A stretch of 64,000 bases of DNA from Lachnospiraceae bacterium (GTDB lineage: Bacteria; Bacillota; Clostridia; Lachnospirales; Lachnospiraceae): NCBI GenBank assembly GCA_015057005.1, contig SVFF01000007.1:62001-126000 (forward strand). The letters are read 5' to 3'. The notes below the pieces were generated by a model, which searched no databases, was not told the DNA's origin, and worked only from the letters and a program-made list of their open reading frames with translations. The position numbers were made by a program, and so were the translations under genes. Shown in pieces: positions 1 through 8,597 of this stretch (position 1 is its first letter; every line of letters begins with the position of its first letter).

Positions 1-39
1 TCCGGAATCGTTTCATTATTCAATTTTGGCTTTGGTGAA

Positions 40-1473
40 TTATGCCTGCTTCTTTGCTGCTTTTAAGAAGATTGCAAGGAAGCCAATCGCGCAGACAGCA
101 CCGATTACCAGTGCGATAGGATAGTATACTGCGTAGGTGATGCCAAGAGGAGTCCACAGAAGTCCCAGACACTCAGGCGCACATGCAAAGTATGTCATGG
201 AAACGCCGGACATGAAAGTTGCGGGGATTGTGCAGATCCAGTGGTTCTTCTTGTTCTTAACCAGGTACATAGCAGCTGCCCACAGAGCCAGCATAGCCAG
301 AGTCTGGTTTGCCCAAGAGAAGTAACGCCAGATAATGGAGTAGTCGATCTGGCAGATCAGAGCGCCGATACCTAACAGGGGAACGGACAGAAGCAGACGC
401 TTCTTCCAGTCAGCCTGATCGATCTTGAACCAGTCAGCGATGGTCAGACGAGCGGAACGGTATGCGGTATCACCGGAGGTGATAGGACAAGCGATAACGC
501 CCAGCATAGCCAGGAGACCGCCAAACTTACCCATGGTGGTGTTACAGATGGTGTAAACAACAGCGTTTACGCCGGCACCTGCTTCAAGCAGAGCCTGGCT
601 GTTCTCGTAGAAGGAAACACCTGCAGCAGCCCAAACCATTGCGATAATGCCTTCAGCAACCATTGCACCGTAGAATACCTTGTGACCCTGCTTTTCACTG
701 GTACAGCAGCGGGCCATCATAGGGGACTGGGTAGCGTGGAAACCGGAGATCGCACCACATGCAACAGTGATGAACATGAAAGGCCATACAGCAGTGCCCT
801 TTGCATGCTGGTTGGCGAAGTTTGCCCACAGCTCAGGCATCTCATAGTTGCCGGAGAATAACAGAACAGCAGCAACGCCGATTGCCATGATCAAGAGACA
901 AGCACCAAATAAGGGATAAATCTTACCGATAACTTTGTCAACGGGAACGAAAGTAGCCACGAAGTAGTAAACAATAACAACCCAAAGCCAGAAAGTAGCG
1001 TCCAGCTTCTCTGGAGTCAGCATAGCCAAAAGGCCTGCGGGACCCTTGGAGAATACAACACCTACCATTACTAACAGGATAACGGAGAATACACGCATAA
1101 CCTGCAGCATGGCCTTGCCCAGATAGATACCGGTGATCTCAGAGATGGATGCACCTCTGTGACGCATGGAGAGCATACCGCTCATGTAGTCGTGAACAGC
1201 ACCTGCAAAGATGGTACCGAAAACGATCCACAGATAAACAATAGGTCCGAACAGAGCACCATTCAGAGCACCGAAGATGGGGCCTAAACCTGCAATGTTC
1301 AGCAGCTGGATCAGGAAAATCTTCCAGCCCTTCATAGGAACAAAGTCCACACCGTCATTGATGGTGACAGCGGGAGTGGGGCGATCGTCAGCGCCGAAGA
1401 TTTTGTCTACGCGTTTGCCGTAGATGAAATAGCCTGCGATCAGGATTGCTACACAGATAATGAAAGTAAGCAT
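40..1473 (-). CDS. cstA: CstA-family carbon starvation / peptide or pyruvate transporter
   Basis: Polytopic membrane protein of about 477 residues, almost wholly hydrophobic, in the carbon starvation CstA family. Known members (CstA, BtsT) import peptides or pyruvate when carbon is scarce. The family core is near residues 55-110: GLGPIFGALNGALFGP, then AGAVHDYMSGMLSMRHRG. It is shorter than the roughly 700-residue E. coli CstA and matches the compact clostridial form. An ATG exists five codons upstream (1488), but the sequence between is AGGAGG followed by six bases, an ideal ribosome site for the ATG at 1473, so I chose 1473. The stop at 40-42 is inside the window, so the gene is complete. 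The substrate cannot be read from sequence. Confidence 0.93.
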   Translation of the reverse strand: MLTFIICVAILIAGYFIYGKRVDKIFGADDRPTPAVTINDGVDFVPMKGWKIFLIQLLNIAGLGPIFGALNGALFGPIVYLWIVFGTIFAGAVHDYMSGMLSMRHRGASISEITGIYLGKAMLQVMRVFSVILLVMVGVVFSKGPAGLLAMLTPEKLDATFWLWVVIVYYFVATFVPVDKVIGKIYPLFGACLLIMAIGVAAVLLFSGNYEMPELWANFANQHAKGTAVWPFMFITVACGAISGFHATQSPMMARCCTSEKQGHKVFYGAMVAEGIIAMVWAAAGVSFYENSQALLEAGAGVNAVVYTICNTTMGKFGGLLAMLGVIACPITSGDTAYRSARLTIADWFKIDQADWKKRLLLSVPLLGIGALICQIDYSIIWRYFSWANQTLAMLALWAAAMYLVKNKKNHWICTIPATFMSGVSMTYFACAPECLGLLWTPLGITYAVYYPIALVIGAVCAIGFLAIFLKAAKKQA

Positions 1474-1516
1474 AGTCTTCCTCCTCATGAGAAAATATTT
1501 GCGGATGTGATCTGCG

Positions 1517-1576
1517 TTAAGATTTCTTTATATTTACATAAAGAAATCTTAACATCCGTATAAAGAAATTTTAACA
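1517..1576 (-). promoter_or_regulatory. Repeat cluster upstream of cstA (candidate operator)
   Basis: A perfect 15-bp inverted repeat (1517-1531 against 1538-1552, 6-nt loop) is followed by a second copy of one arm: 1538-1554 and 1560-1576 are 17-bp direct repeats differing at one base with a 22-bp period. The cluster begins 44 bases upstream of the cstA start. Two-turn direct repeats upstream of CstA/BtsT-type genes suggest a LytTR-type activator, but the match to the classic LytTR consensus is only partial. The inverted repeat has no T-run in the direction of cstA, which argues against a terminator. Confidence 0.5.
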
Positions 1577-1709
1577 CTACAAAAGGGCTTTTGCAATAAA
1601 CTGACGACAGATTTATAAAAATCGTGAAATAAGTCAAAATAATTTATTAAAATTGTGTAAAATGCACATGGATATAATGGTAAAAAGTCTGAAATTTGTA
1701 AGAAGTATA

Positions 1710-1739
1710 TTGCGCTTTACGGTGGGAATAAGATATAAT
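1710..1739 (+). promoter_or_regulatory. Probable sigma-A promoter of the zinc-ribbon gene
   Basis: TTGCGC at 1710-1715, an 18-base spacer, and a perfect TATAAT at 1734-1739, which lies 44 bases before the start codon at 1783. Confidence 0.6.
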
Positions 1740-1782
1740 GAAAAAAAGATTTATCATTATTATAAAGAAAAGGAGTGTTGTT

Positions 1783-2268
1783 ATGGATTTTATTAATAAA
1801 GCGATTGATTCTCTCGCAACTGTTGGCAAAGAGGTGTCCCAGAAGGCTACAGATGTTTCTGCAATTGCAAAAGCAACCCTGCAGATGAAAGAGAAGGAGA
1901 AACAGCTCCAGAATACGCTGAAAGCACTTGGAACCGTATTATACACCCAGAAGAAGGAAGTGGCTGAGGAGTTATTCCCCGAACTGACGGAACTGATCCA
2001 GATCCTGGATGAGGAATTGACCGAATTGAAGGAGCACGTTGCGGCATTAAAGGGCAAAAAGACATGTCCCGGATGCGGTAAAGATGTAACGGATGATGCA
2101 AAGTTCTGCTCCAACTGCGGTGCTGAAATGCCGGCAGCCAAAGCAGCAGAAGTTGTAGACGTGGAAGTAGCAGAGGCTGATGCTGAGGATGATGAATCAG
2201 TGGTTGAAGAAATCATTGATGAGATCAAGGATGCAGCAGAAGAAATTAAGGAAGAGATTACAGAGTAA
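1783..2268 (+). CDS. Zinc-ribbon protein with coiled-coil and acidic tail
   Basis: Protein of 161 residues, not assigned to a named family. Residues about 1-90 are charged and helical, rich in Lys/Glu with heptad-like spacing (probable coiled coil). They are followed by a four-cysteine zinc ribbon (CPGCG then CSNCG, about residues 94-114) and a very acidic Ala/Glu/Asp tail of about 45 residues. There is no signal peptide. The ATG at 1783 has AAAGGAG upstream; an in-frame ATG at 1738 overlaps the -10 box and lacks a ribosome site. It is a single-gene unit with its own promoter and terminator. Function unknown. Confidence 0.85.
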   Translation: MDFINKAIDSLATVGKEVSQKATDVSAIAKATLQMKEKEKQLQNTLKALGTVLYTQKKEVAEELFPELTELIQILDEELTELKEHVAALKGKKTCPGCGKDVTDDAKFCSNCGAEMPAAKAAEVVDVEVAEADAEDDESVVEEIIDEIKDAAEEIKEEITE

Positions 2269-2272
2269 GCAA

Positions 2273-2308
2273 AAAAAGAAAGGAAACCGGTTGGTTTCCT
2301 TTTTCTTG
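2273..2308 (+). terminator. Rho-independent terminator
   Basis: Stem AGGAAACC / GGTTTCCT with a GGTT loop (2281-2300), flanked by an A-run before and a T-rich stretch after, just behind the zinc-ribbon gene. Confidence 0.85.
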
Positions 2309-2364
2309 AGAATTTTGATAGTATCAGAACGTTTACAGGAGTAAGACACGTAAGGAGTGCCAAG

Positions 2365-3156
2365 ATGGTAGATATCAATGTGGTAATGGAGATTGTAAAA
2401 GAGGCATCAGCGCTGTTTGCCTCCAGGGAAGCTGCGGCACATATTGTGGAAAAAGGCCGGGCAGATTTTGTGACAGAGGTGGATTTTAAAGTGCAGCAGT
2501 TCGTGGAGGAGCGCTTGAGGACCGCCTATCCCGCAATTCAGTTCATGAGCGAAGAAGCGGACAATTCCGCCATTTGCAAGGACGGGTATTATTGGGTGCT
2601 GGATCCGGTGGACGGAACCACCAATCTGATCCACGATTATCGGCGAAGTGCTATTTCCCTGGCGTTGATGAAGGGCGGAGAGTCACTGCTTGGCATTATT
2701 TACAACCCTTACGCTGATGAAATGTTTTATGCAGAGAAGGGAAAAGGCAGCTTTTTGAATGGCAGACAGATCTTTGTCAGCAGCGAACCCACTATGGAAA
2801 AGAGCCTTATCGCCTTTGGCACTTCTCCTTATTCCAAGGAAATATCCACCGAAATTTTTATGCTGGTGGACAGAATTTACAAAGATTGTGCGGATGTGCG
2901 CAGGACGGCATCTGCGGCCCTTGATCTGGCAGACGTGGCCTGCGGCAGAATTGAAGCGTATTTTGAGAGAAGATTGAAGCTTTGGGATTATGCGGCAGGT
3001 ATGCTGTTGATACGTGAGGCTGGCGGTAAGGTGCTTTATTATGACGGCAGAGAAGCCGCTGATGACCAGGTGGCGGATATTCTGGCCGGAAATACCGCAA
3101 TTGCCGATAAAATCTTAAACTGCTATTTTGCAGAAAATAATCTGTTTATGGCGTAA
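2365..3156 (+). CDS. Inositol monophosphatase family protein
   Basis: Protein of 263 residues in the Mg2+-dependent inositol monophosphatase / SuhB superfamily, which dephosphorylates myo-inositol phosphates and related sugar or nucleotide phosphates in the cytoplasm. Metal-binding motifs are visible: Glu-Glu at residues 63-64, DPVDGTTN at 80-87, and WDYAAG at 207-212. Length is normal. AAGGAG lies 8 bases before the ATG. It is the first gene of a tight unit with a GH38 mannosidase (13-base gap) and a GH63-like hydrolase, so its natural substrate may be a sugar or inositol phosphate released from a glycan; that is inference. Confidence 0.92.
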   Translation: MVDINVVMEIVKEASALFASREAAAHIVEKGRADFVTEVDFKVQQFVEERLRTAYPAIQFMSEEADNSAICKDGYYWVLDPVDGTTNLIHDYRRSAISLALMKGGESLLGIIYNPYADEMFYAEKGKGSFLNGRQIFVSSEPTMEKSLIAFGTSPYSKEISTEIFMLVDRIYKDCADVRRTASAALDLADVACGRIEAYFERRLKLWDYAAGMLLIREAGGKVLYYDGREAADDQVADILAGNTAIADKILNCYFAENNLFMA

Positions 3157-3169
3157 AGGAGGAAACCCT

Positions 3170-5698
3170 ATGTCCAAGAAATTATATTTAGTCTGTAATG
3201 CCCACATTGACCCGGTGTGGCAGTGGGAGTGGGAGGAAGGTGCTGCAGAGGCGCTGTCAACCTTCCAGATTGCGGCAGATTTTTGTGAGGAATACGATCA
3301 TTTTGTTTTCTGCCACAATGAGGCGCTGTTGTATCAGTGGATCGAGGAGTATGCACCGAAATTGTTTGACCAGATCAAACGGTTGGTGCAGCAGAAGAAG
3401 TGGCATATCATGGGCGGCTGGCATCTGCAGCCTGATTGCAATATGCCCAGCGGTGAGGCTTTTGTGCGCCAGATCCAGTCCGGACGGAAATATTTCAGGG
3501 AAAAATTCGGCGTGGTGCCTACAGTGGCAGTGAACGTGGATCCCTTTGGTCACAGCAGAGGCCTGGTGCAGATCATGGCAAAATGCGGCTATGACGGATA
3601 TCTTTTTATGAGACCGGGAAGCGGCGACCGGTTTATCAAGCTTCCTGCCAACGAGTTTACCTGGGTGGGCTATGACGGTTCTGAGGTGACGGCGGTGAGA
3701 CTTCCCGGAGGTTACAATTCCGGTAAAGGTAAGGCGGCCCAGAAGGCTTTAGACTACATAAACAGATGTGAGGAAGATGATATTTTCCTTTGTTTCTGGG
3801 GAATCGGCAATCACGGCGGCGGCCCCTCCAAAAAGGATCTGGATGATCTGGCTGCACTGGCTCTGAAGCAGAAGGAAAAGGGCGTGGAATTGATCCACTC
3901 CACTCCGGAAGCGTATGTGGCGGAAGTGAAAAAGCGCCGCAGTCTTCCTAAATGGGAACAGAGCCTCAATCCCTGGGCGCCCGGCTGCTACACCAGCCAG
4001 GTCCGCATCAAGCAGAAATACCGCCAGGCGGAAAATACATATTTTATGACAGAAGGGATGTGTGCCCATGCCCATTCTCAGGGACTAATGGTTTATCCGG
4101 AAAAAGAATTGGCAGAGGCAATGTACGATATTTTGACGGTGCAGTTCCACGATATGCTGCCCGGTTCCTCTATTCAGCCGGCGGAGGAGATGGGCATCCG
4201 CATGTTGGATCATGCGTTGGAGATTTTATCCAGAGTAAAAGCCAGAGCATTTTTTGCTCTGTCTGCCGGACAGCCCAAGGCCTCCCCGGACAGAATCCCC
4301 ATCATCGCTTACAATCCCCATCCATATCCTGTCAGCGGTGATTTCCAATGTGAGTTTATGCTGTGGGATCAGAATTGGAATCAGGAATTTTTGATGGCAG
4401 ATGTTTACGATGACAAGGGTAATGCCCTTCCTTCCCAGTGCGAAAAGGAGTACAGCACCATTCCTCTGGAGTGGCGTAAGCGCGTATCCTTCCATGCCAC
4501 CTTGGAGCCCATGAGCATCAACCGCTTTGACTGCGGCTTTATTACGCTGCCTGCAAAGCCCGTACCGGAGCTTACAGGAGATGAAGATTACTATTATTTT
4601 GAGCAGGGCGGTCTGCAGGTAAAGATCAACAGAAGCACCGGACTCGTGGACAAGCTGGAAAAGGACGGCAAAGATTATCTGGCGGAGCATGCCTTTGCCT
4701 TGGAAGTGTATGAAGATGATTATGATCCCTGGGAGATGAACAATACTGCCTGGAGAAACAAGATCGGCGAATTTACATTATTATCAAGGCAGGAGGCGGC
4801 AGAATTCTGCCACACGGATGGGCCCATTGACCCGGTGCATGTGATCGAGAGCGGCCCTGTCCGCACCATCGTTGAGGCGGTGTTTGGTTATAAGAGCTCC
4901 CGTGCTGTGGTAAAATATATTCTGTCCAATGCAGGCGAACTGAAGATGGATGTGCGCATTGTCTGGACGGAAAAGCAAAAACAAGTGAAACTGAATGTGC
5001 CTTCTGCATTCGGAGCAGTTGAGTGCGTGGGCGAACACGCCTACGGCGCGGAAGTGCTGAAGAATGGGCAGGAGGAGAATGTTTCCCAGAAGTATATTGT
5101 AATCTGCGGTGATGCGCAAGACGCATATACTGATTGTGAATACGGAGCAAAAGAGAAGCAAGTGAACAGTCCTGCAATCCTTGTCATGAACAACGGAACC
5201 TATGGTTCCTCCTTTGATGAGGAAAACGGCAGCTTGAAACTGACACTGCTCAGGTCCCCTTCTTATTGTGCGCATCCGCTGGATGGACGTATTACCATGC
5301 CCCAGGACCGCTACATGCCCTACATTGAGCAGGGAGAGAGAGATTTCAGCTTTGCCTTTGATTTCGGCAGCAAGCAGGAGCTTCTGGACCAGGGGGCAAG
5401 AAGTGCCCTTTACTTCAATGTCCAGCCCATGATTTACTCTTTCTATCCCACTGGAAAGGGTGAACTGCCCCAGTGTCCCGTGCGGTTGGAAGATACCCGG
5501 ATCATTACTATGAATGCTTTCAAAAAGGCGGAGGATGGTGAGGGCTATCTTGTGCGGCTGTTTAATCCCACCGAGGAAGAGCAGACAGCCAAACTGTGTG
5601 CCTTTGGTCTTGAAAGGGAACTGCGCTTTGGCAAATATGAGATCAAGACAGTAAGATGCTGCGGCGGAGAAATAACCGAGACGGATTTAATTGTGTAA
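3170..5698 (+). CDS. GH38 alpha-mannosidase
   Basis: Retaining zinc-dependent alpha-mannosidase of 842 residues. The N-terminal barrel carries NAHIDPVW (zinc ligands His12 and Asp14), VNVDPFGHS (Asp124, probable nucleophile and zinc ligand) and QFHDMLPGSS (His327, last zinc ligand). The rest is the beta-sandwich C-terminal half of GH38. No signal peptide, so it probably trims imported mannosides in the cytoplasm. The start is placed at the ATG behind AAAGGAGG; the open frame extends 14 codons upstream but overlaps the phosphatase gene. MngB-like activity on mannosylglycerate derivatives is a possible alternative to N-glycan trimming. Second of three cotranscribed genes. Confidence 0.93.
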   Translation: MSKKLYLVCNAHIDPVWQWEWEEGAAEALSTFQIAADFCEEYDHFVFCHNEALLYQWIEEYAPKLFDQIKRLVQQKKWHIMGGWHLQPDCNMPSGEAFVRQIQSGRKYFREKFGVVPTVAVNVDPFGHSRGLVQIMAKCGYDGYLFMRPGSGDRFIKLPANEFTWVGYDGSEVTAVRLPGGYNSGKGKAAQKALDYINRCEEDDIFLCFWGIGNHGGGPSKKDLDDLAALALKQKEKGVELIHSTPEAYVAEVKKRRSLPKWEQSLNPWAPGCYTSQVRIKQKYRQAENTYFMTEGMCAHAHSQGLMVYPEKELAEAMYDILTVQFHDMLPGSSIQPAEEMGIRMLDHALEILSRVKARAFFALSAGQPKASPDRIPIIAYNPHPYPVSGDFQCEFMLWDQNWNQEFLMADVYDDKGNALPSQCEKEYSTIPLEWRKRVSFHATLEPMSINRFDCGFITLPAKPVPELTGDEDYYYFEQGGLQVKINRSTGLVDKLEKDGKDYLAEHAFALEVYEDDYDPWEMNNTAWRNKIGEFTLLSRQEAAEFCHTDGPIDPVHVIESGPVRTIVEAVFGYKSSRAVVKYILSNAGELKMDVRIVWTEKQKQVKLNVPSAFGAVECVGEHAYGAEVLKNGQEENVSQKYIVICGDAQDAYTDCEYGAKEKQVNSPAILVMNNGTYGSSFDEENGSLKLTLLRSPSYCAHPLDGRITMPQDRYMPYIEQGERDFSFAFDFGSKQELLDQGARSALYFNVQPMIYSFYPTGKGELPQCPVRLEDTRIITMNAFKKAEDGEGYLVRLFNPTEEEQTAKLCAFGLERELRFGKYEIKTVRCCGGEITETDLIV

Positions 5699-5722
5699 AT
5701 CAATAAACATGGAGGTTTCTTT

Positions 5723-6958
5723 ATGTTTCAGGTAAGTGAAAGAGAAAAAATTCAGGAAATTTGTAATATAATCAAAGACCGTATCGAAAATTTACATATC
5801 GGCTGTTTCAAAGGAATGGAAAAGTCTCTCTTCTTGATCTCCAACACTTATCCCGGTGTGTGGCTTGAGCATGTATATGATTCTGTATTTTATGCGAAGC
5901 TTCAGCCGGAACGAATGGATCTGGCAGTCAATACCATCAATTTATTTCTGGATCACCAGAAGGAGAATGGTCAGCTTCCCTGTTATGTGTGGAATGGCGA
6001 TGTCATGAAGGTGCCGGAGGAAAATTTAGTTGGCTATGGCCAGATTCAGGAGTGTGTGTCTTTTGCACAGCTTGCCCTGGAAGTATGTGAGATGACAGGG
6101 GATAGAGCGTTTTTGGAAAAGGTATACGAAGGCTCAGGCAAATGGGCCGGCTGGCTGAAGCACAACCGTATGACTACCAATCGTGGACTGATTGAGTTGT
6201 TTGTGGGATTTGATACCGGTCATGACAATAGCGGACGTCTGGAAGGACTGTCTTGTCCCGGCAATTATGTAAAGGACGGCGTATTGATGAATGCCTCCGT
6301 TTTGCCGCAGGATGAGGTGGCCCCGATCCTTGCGGTAGATATGAATGCCAACTATTTTGCAACATTAAGGGCACTGGCTAAAATGGCGGAAATGCTGGGC
6401 AAAAATGAAGAAGCCGCAAAGTGGCAGAAGGAAAGCTCTCAGATAAAAGAAAAACTTTTTGAGATATGCTTTGATGAGGCTGATGTGTTCTTCTATGATG
6501 TGGATAAGAACGGCAGAAAGCGCAAATATCTGTCCAGCACCATCTTGCATTTATTTTTGGAAAAGGTGCTGGATCAGGAAGCAGATAGTGCTCTGATCAA
6601 GGAAATTTATGATAGGCATATCAAGAATCCGGAAGAATTCTGGACAGAGTATCCTTTTCCTTCCATGGCAGTTTCCGATCCTTCTATAAAAGATCATATA
6701 GAAGCCAACTGTTGGGGATATTTTTCCCAGGGATTGATCGCTCTTAGATGTACCCGCTGGATGGATGATTATGGTATGAGCCGGGATTTTGATATCCTAT
6801 GTGAAAAGTGGCTGAAAGCCTGGACAGCTTGTTTCGATCATTTCAAACTGGGTCAGGAGCTGGATCCCATCACCGGGGAGCCGTCCCCCTCTTCTGAGTG
6901 GTATTCCAGCGTGATGCTTTTTTATTGGTATGGGGCCCGGAGATTAAAAATAGTATAA
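5723..6958 (+). CDS. GH63-like (alpha/alpha)6 glycoside hydrolase
   Basis: Protein of 411 residues resembling the compact GH63 / MGH1-like hydrolases. Visible landmarks are WLEHVYDSVFYAK near the start, GFDTGHDNSGR in the middle (the GH63 'DNS-R' block that usually holds an acidic catalytic residue), ANCWGYFSQGLIAL, and DPITGEPSP..EWYSS close to the C-terminus. Length fits cytoplasmic bacterial members, which include glucosidases and mannosylglycerate hydrolases; the sequence alone does not decide which. It follows the GH38 gene by 24 bases, shares its operon, and is closed by a strong terminator. Confidence 0.8.
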   Translation: MFQVSEREKIQEICNIIKDRIENLHIGCFKGMEKSLFLISNTYPGVWLEHVYDSVFYAKLQPERMDLAVNTINLFLDHQKENGQLPCYVWNGDVMKVPEENLVGYGQIQECVSFAQLALEVCEMTGDRAFLEKVYEGSGKWAGWLKHNRMTTNRGLIELFVGFDTGHDNSGRLEGLSCPGNYVKDGVLMNASVLPQDEVAPILAVDMNANYFATLRALAKMAEMLGKNEEAAKWQKESSQIKEKLFEICFDEADVFFYDVDKNGRKRKYLSSTILHLFLEKVLDQEADSALIKEIYDRHIKNPEEFWTEYPFPSMAVSDPSIKDHIEANCWGYFSQGLIALRCTRWMDDYGMSRDFDILCEKWLKAWTACFDHFKLGQELDPITGEPSPSSEWYSSVMLFYWYGARRLKIV

Positions 6959-6973
6959 GTAATATGTGGATAA

Positions 6974-7012
6974 GAAGCTGTTGCCGGGAGATAATCCCGG
7001 CAGCAGTTTTTG
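6974..7012 (+). terminator. Rho-independent terminator
   Basis: Stem CTGTTGCCGGGA / TCCCGGCAGCAG with a short AT-rich loop and TTTTT after it, 15 bases beyond the GH63-like stop codon. It ends the phosphatase-GH38-GH63 unit. Confidence 0.85.
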
Positions 7013-7013
7013 C

Positions 7014-7043
7014 TTTACGCAGGTATTTCTTATGTGTTATAAT
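7014..7043 (+). promoter_or_regulatory. Probable promoter of the flavoprotein gene
   Basis: TTTACG at 7014-7019, 18-base spacer, perfect TATAAT at 7038-7043, directly after the terminator and 35 bases before the ATG at 7078. Confidence 0.6.
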
Positions 7044-7077
7044 CATTGGATATAGAAAATCAAGGGAGGAGCACACT

Positions 7078-7701
7078 ATGAAGGTATTATTGGTAAACGG
7101 AAGCGCCAGAGCGGCAGGCTGTACTTTTACTGCTTTGCAGGAGGTTGCGGCAGCGCTTGAGAAAAACGGAATAGAGACAGAGATTATCCAGGTGGGTGCT
7201 CAGCCCATTGCCGGCTGTATCGGATGCGGTGCCTGTGGAAAACTTGGAAAATGTTTCCGGGATGGTGACGGCGTCAATGAATTTGTGGAGAAGGCCAAAG
7301 AGGCTGACGGTTTCGTGTTTGGCTCCCCGGTTCACTATGCTTCTGCCTCCGGAGCGCTGACTTCCTTTATGGACAGGGCATTTTATGCAGGCCGTAAGGC
7401 TTTTCAGGGTAAGCCCGCAGCCTGCGTGGTAAGCTGCAGAAGAGGCGGTGCAGCCAGCACTTTTGATCAGATCAACAAATATTTTACCATCAGCAGCATG
7501 CCGGTGGTGTCCAGCCAGTATTGGAACATGGTGCACGGCAATACTCCTGATGAGGTCAGACAGGACCTGGAGGGACTGCAGACCATGCGCACTTTGGGCA
7601 GTAATATGGCATGGCTGTTAAAGTGTATCGAGGCCGGCAAGGAACAGGGCATTACGTTTCCTGTAGGCGAGCCCAAGGTTGCCACTAATTTCATCCGATG
7701 A
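7078..7701 (+). CDS. NADPH-dependent FMN reductase-like iron-sulfur flavoprotein
   Basis: Flavodoxin-fold protein of 207 residues. The N-terminal VLLVNGSAR segment is the FMN phosphate loop of this family. CIGCGACGKLGKC (about residues 47-59) is the compact cysteine motif of archaeal and clostridial iron-sulfur flavoproteins (Isf), which move electrons between ferredoxin and small acceptors. FGSPVHYASASG is the second flavin-contact segment. GGGAGGAG precedes the ATG at 7078; the open frame extends upstream only through the terminator and promoter. The physiological partner is unknown. Confidence 0.88.
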   Translation: MKVLLVNGSARAAGCTFTALQEVAAALEKNGIETEIIQVGAQPIAGCIGCGACGKLGKCFRDGDGVNEFVEKAKEADGFVFGSPVHYASASGALTSFMDRAFYAGRKAFQGKPAACVVSCRRGGAASTFDQINKYFTISSMPVVSSQYWNMVHGNTPDEVRQDLEGLQTMRTLGSNMAWLLKCIEAGKEQGITFPVGEPKVATNFIR

Positions 7702-7812
7702 TCATAGGGATATGAAGGCATTGGGTACGGAAAAAGTTTAGATGGAAAATGCCAGACAGTTCGGTATGTAGTACAGCAGACGTTATAAAAAATTGAGAAC
7801 GAGCGGAGCAAC

Positions 7813-8526
7813 ATGGCAGCAAAGAAATATTACGGTGTAAAAAAAGGAAAAGTGACAGGTGTTTTCCAGTCTTGGGAAGCGTGTAAAAAGAGTATAGAGG
7901 GCTTCTCGGGGGCGGAGTATAAGGGCTTTGGCACCTATGAGGAGGCTTGTGCTTTTGCGGGCGTGGAGCTTGTAGACGGGGCAACCGAAAGTACCGGTCA
8001 CGAGCAGCCGGCGGAGTCTCGTCTGCATGCACAGAATGTTGTAGCGGACAGTAGGGCTTCAGACAGCCTGGTAGTGTACGTGGACGGCAGCTACAATGAT
8101 GCGCTGCCCAAGTATGCTTTCGGCTGTGTATTTCTCCTGCCGGATGGCCGCATTTACGTGGAGTACGGCAACGGGGACAATCCCCAATCCTTAAAGCACC
8201 GCAACGTGACCGGAGAGATGCTGGGGGCCATGTATGCTGTACGGGCAGCCATGCTGAATGGTTATACAGCAATAGAGATTTGTTATGATTATGAAGGAAT
8301 CGAAAAGTGGGTGACCGGCGCCTGGCGCAGCAAGACAGAACTGACTCAGAAGTATGCGGCTGCCATGCAGGAGTGGGGAAGGAACATCCGCATCACCTTT
8401 ACCAAGGTGGCGGCCCACACCAATGTGCAATATAACGAACTGGCCGATCAGACGGCAAAGCGGGGCCTTACAGAGGCAAACGGCGTGCCCAAGGTGAAGC
8501 GGTTTGAGGAGATGGAGCAAGTATAA
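7813..8526 (+). CDS. rnhA: Ribonuclease HI with N-terminal viroplasmin/hybrid-binding domain
   Basis: Protein of 237 residues that degrades the RNA strand of RNA-DNA hybrids. Residues 1-50 (KKYYGVKKGKVTGVFQSW, YKGFGTYEEA) form the viroplasmin-type hybrid-binding domain. Residues 86-220 are the RNase H fold with the expected D-E-D-D carboxylates: Asp91 (YVDGSY), Glu135 (TGEM), Asp159 (CYDYEG) and Asp212 (LADQTAK), plus His202. Length is normal for the two-domain form. Ribosome site CGGAG sits 5 bases before the ATG. The next gene starts about 70 bases on, so cotranscription with rluF is likely. Confidence 0.93.
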   Translation: MAAKKYYGVKKGKVTGVFQSWEACKKSIEGFSGAEYKGFGTYEEACAFAGVELVDGATESTGHEQPAESRLHAQNVVADSRASDSLVVYVDGSYNDALPKYAFGCVFLLPDGRIYVEYGNGDNPQSLKHRNVTGEMLGAMYAVRAAMLNGYTAIEICYDYEGIEKWVTGAWRSKTELTQKYAAAMQEWGRNIRITFTKVAAHTNVQYNELADQTAKRGLTEANGVPKVKRFEEMEQV

Positions 8527-8597
8527 AGGAAAGGTCCGGGCAATGTTTCGGAGCATGACTGTAAAAGAGGACGGCAGGAAGTAAGGAGTGAAGTGAA

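Noticed and set aside
1647..2378. Minus-strand Ser-rich open frame of 243 codons
   Set aside because: Antisense shadow of the acidic zinc-ribbon gene; the Ser/Thr-rich sequence mirrors Glu/Ala codons on the other strand.
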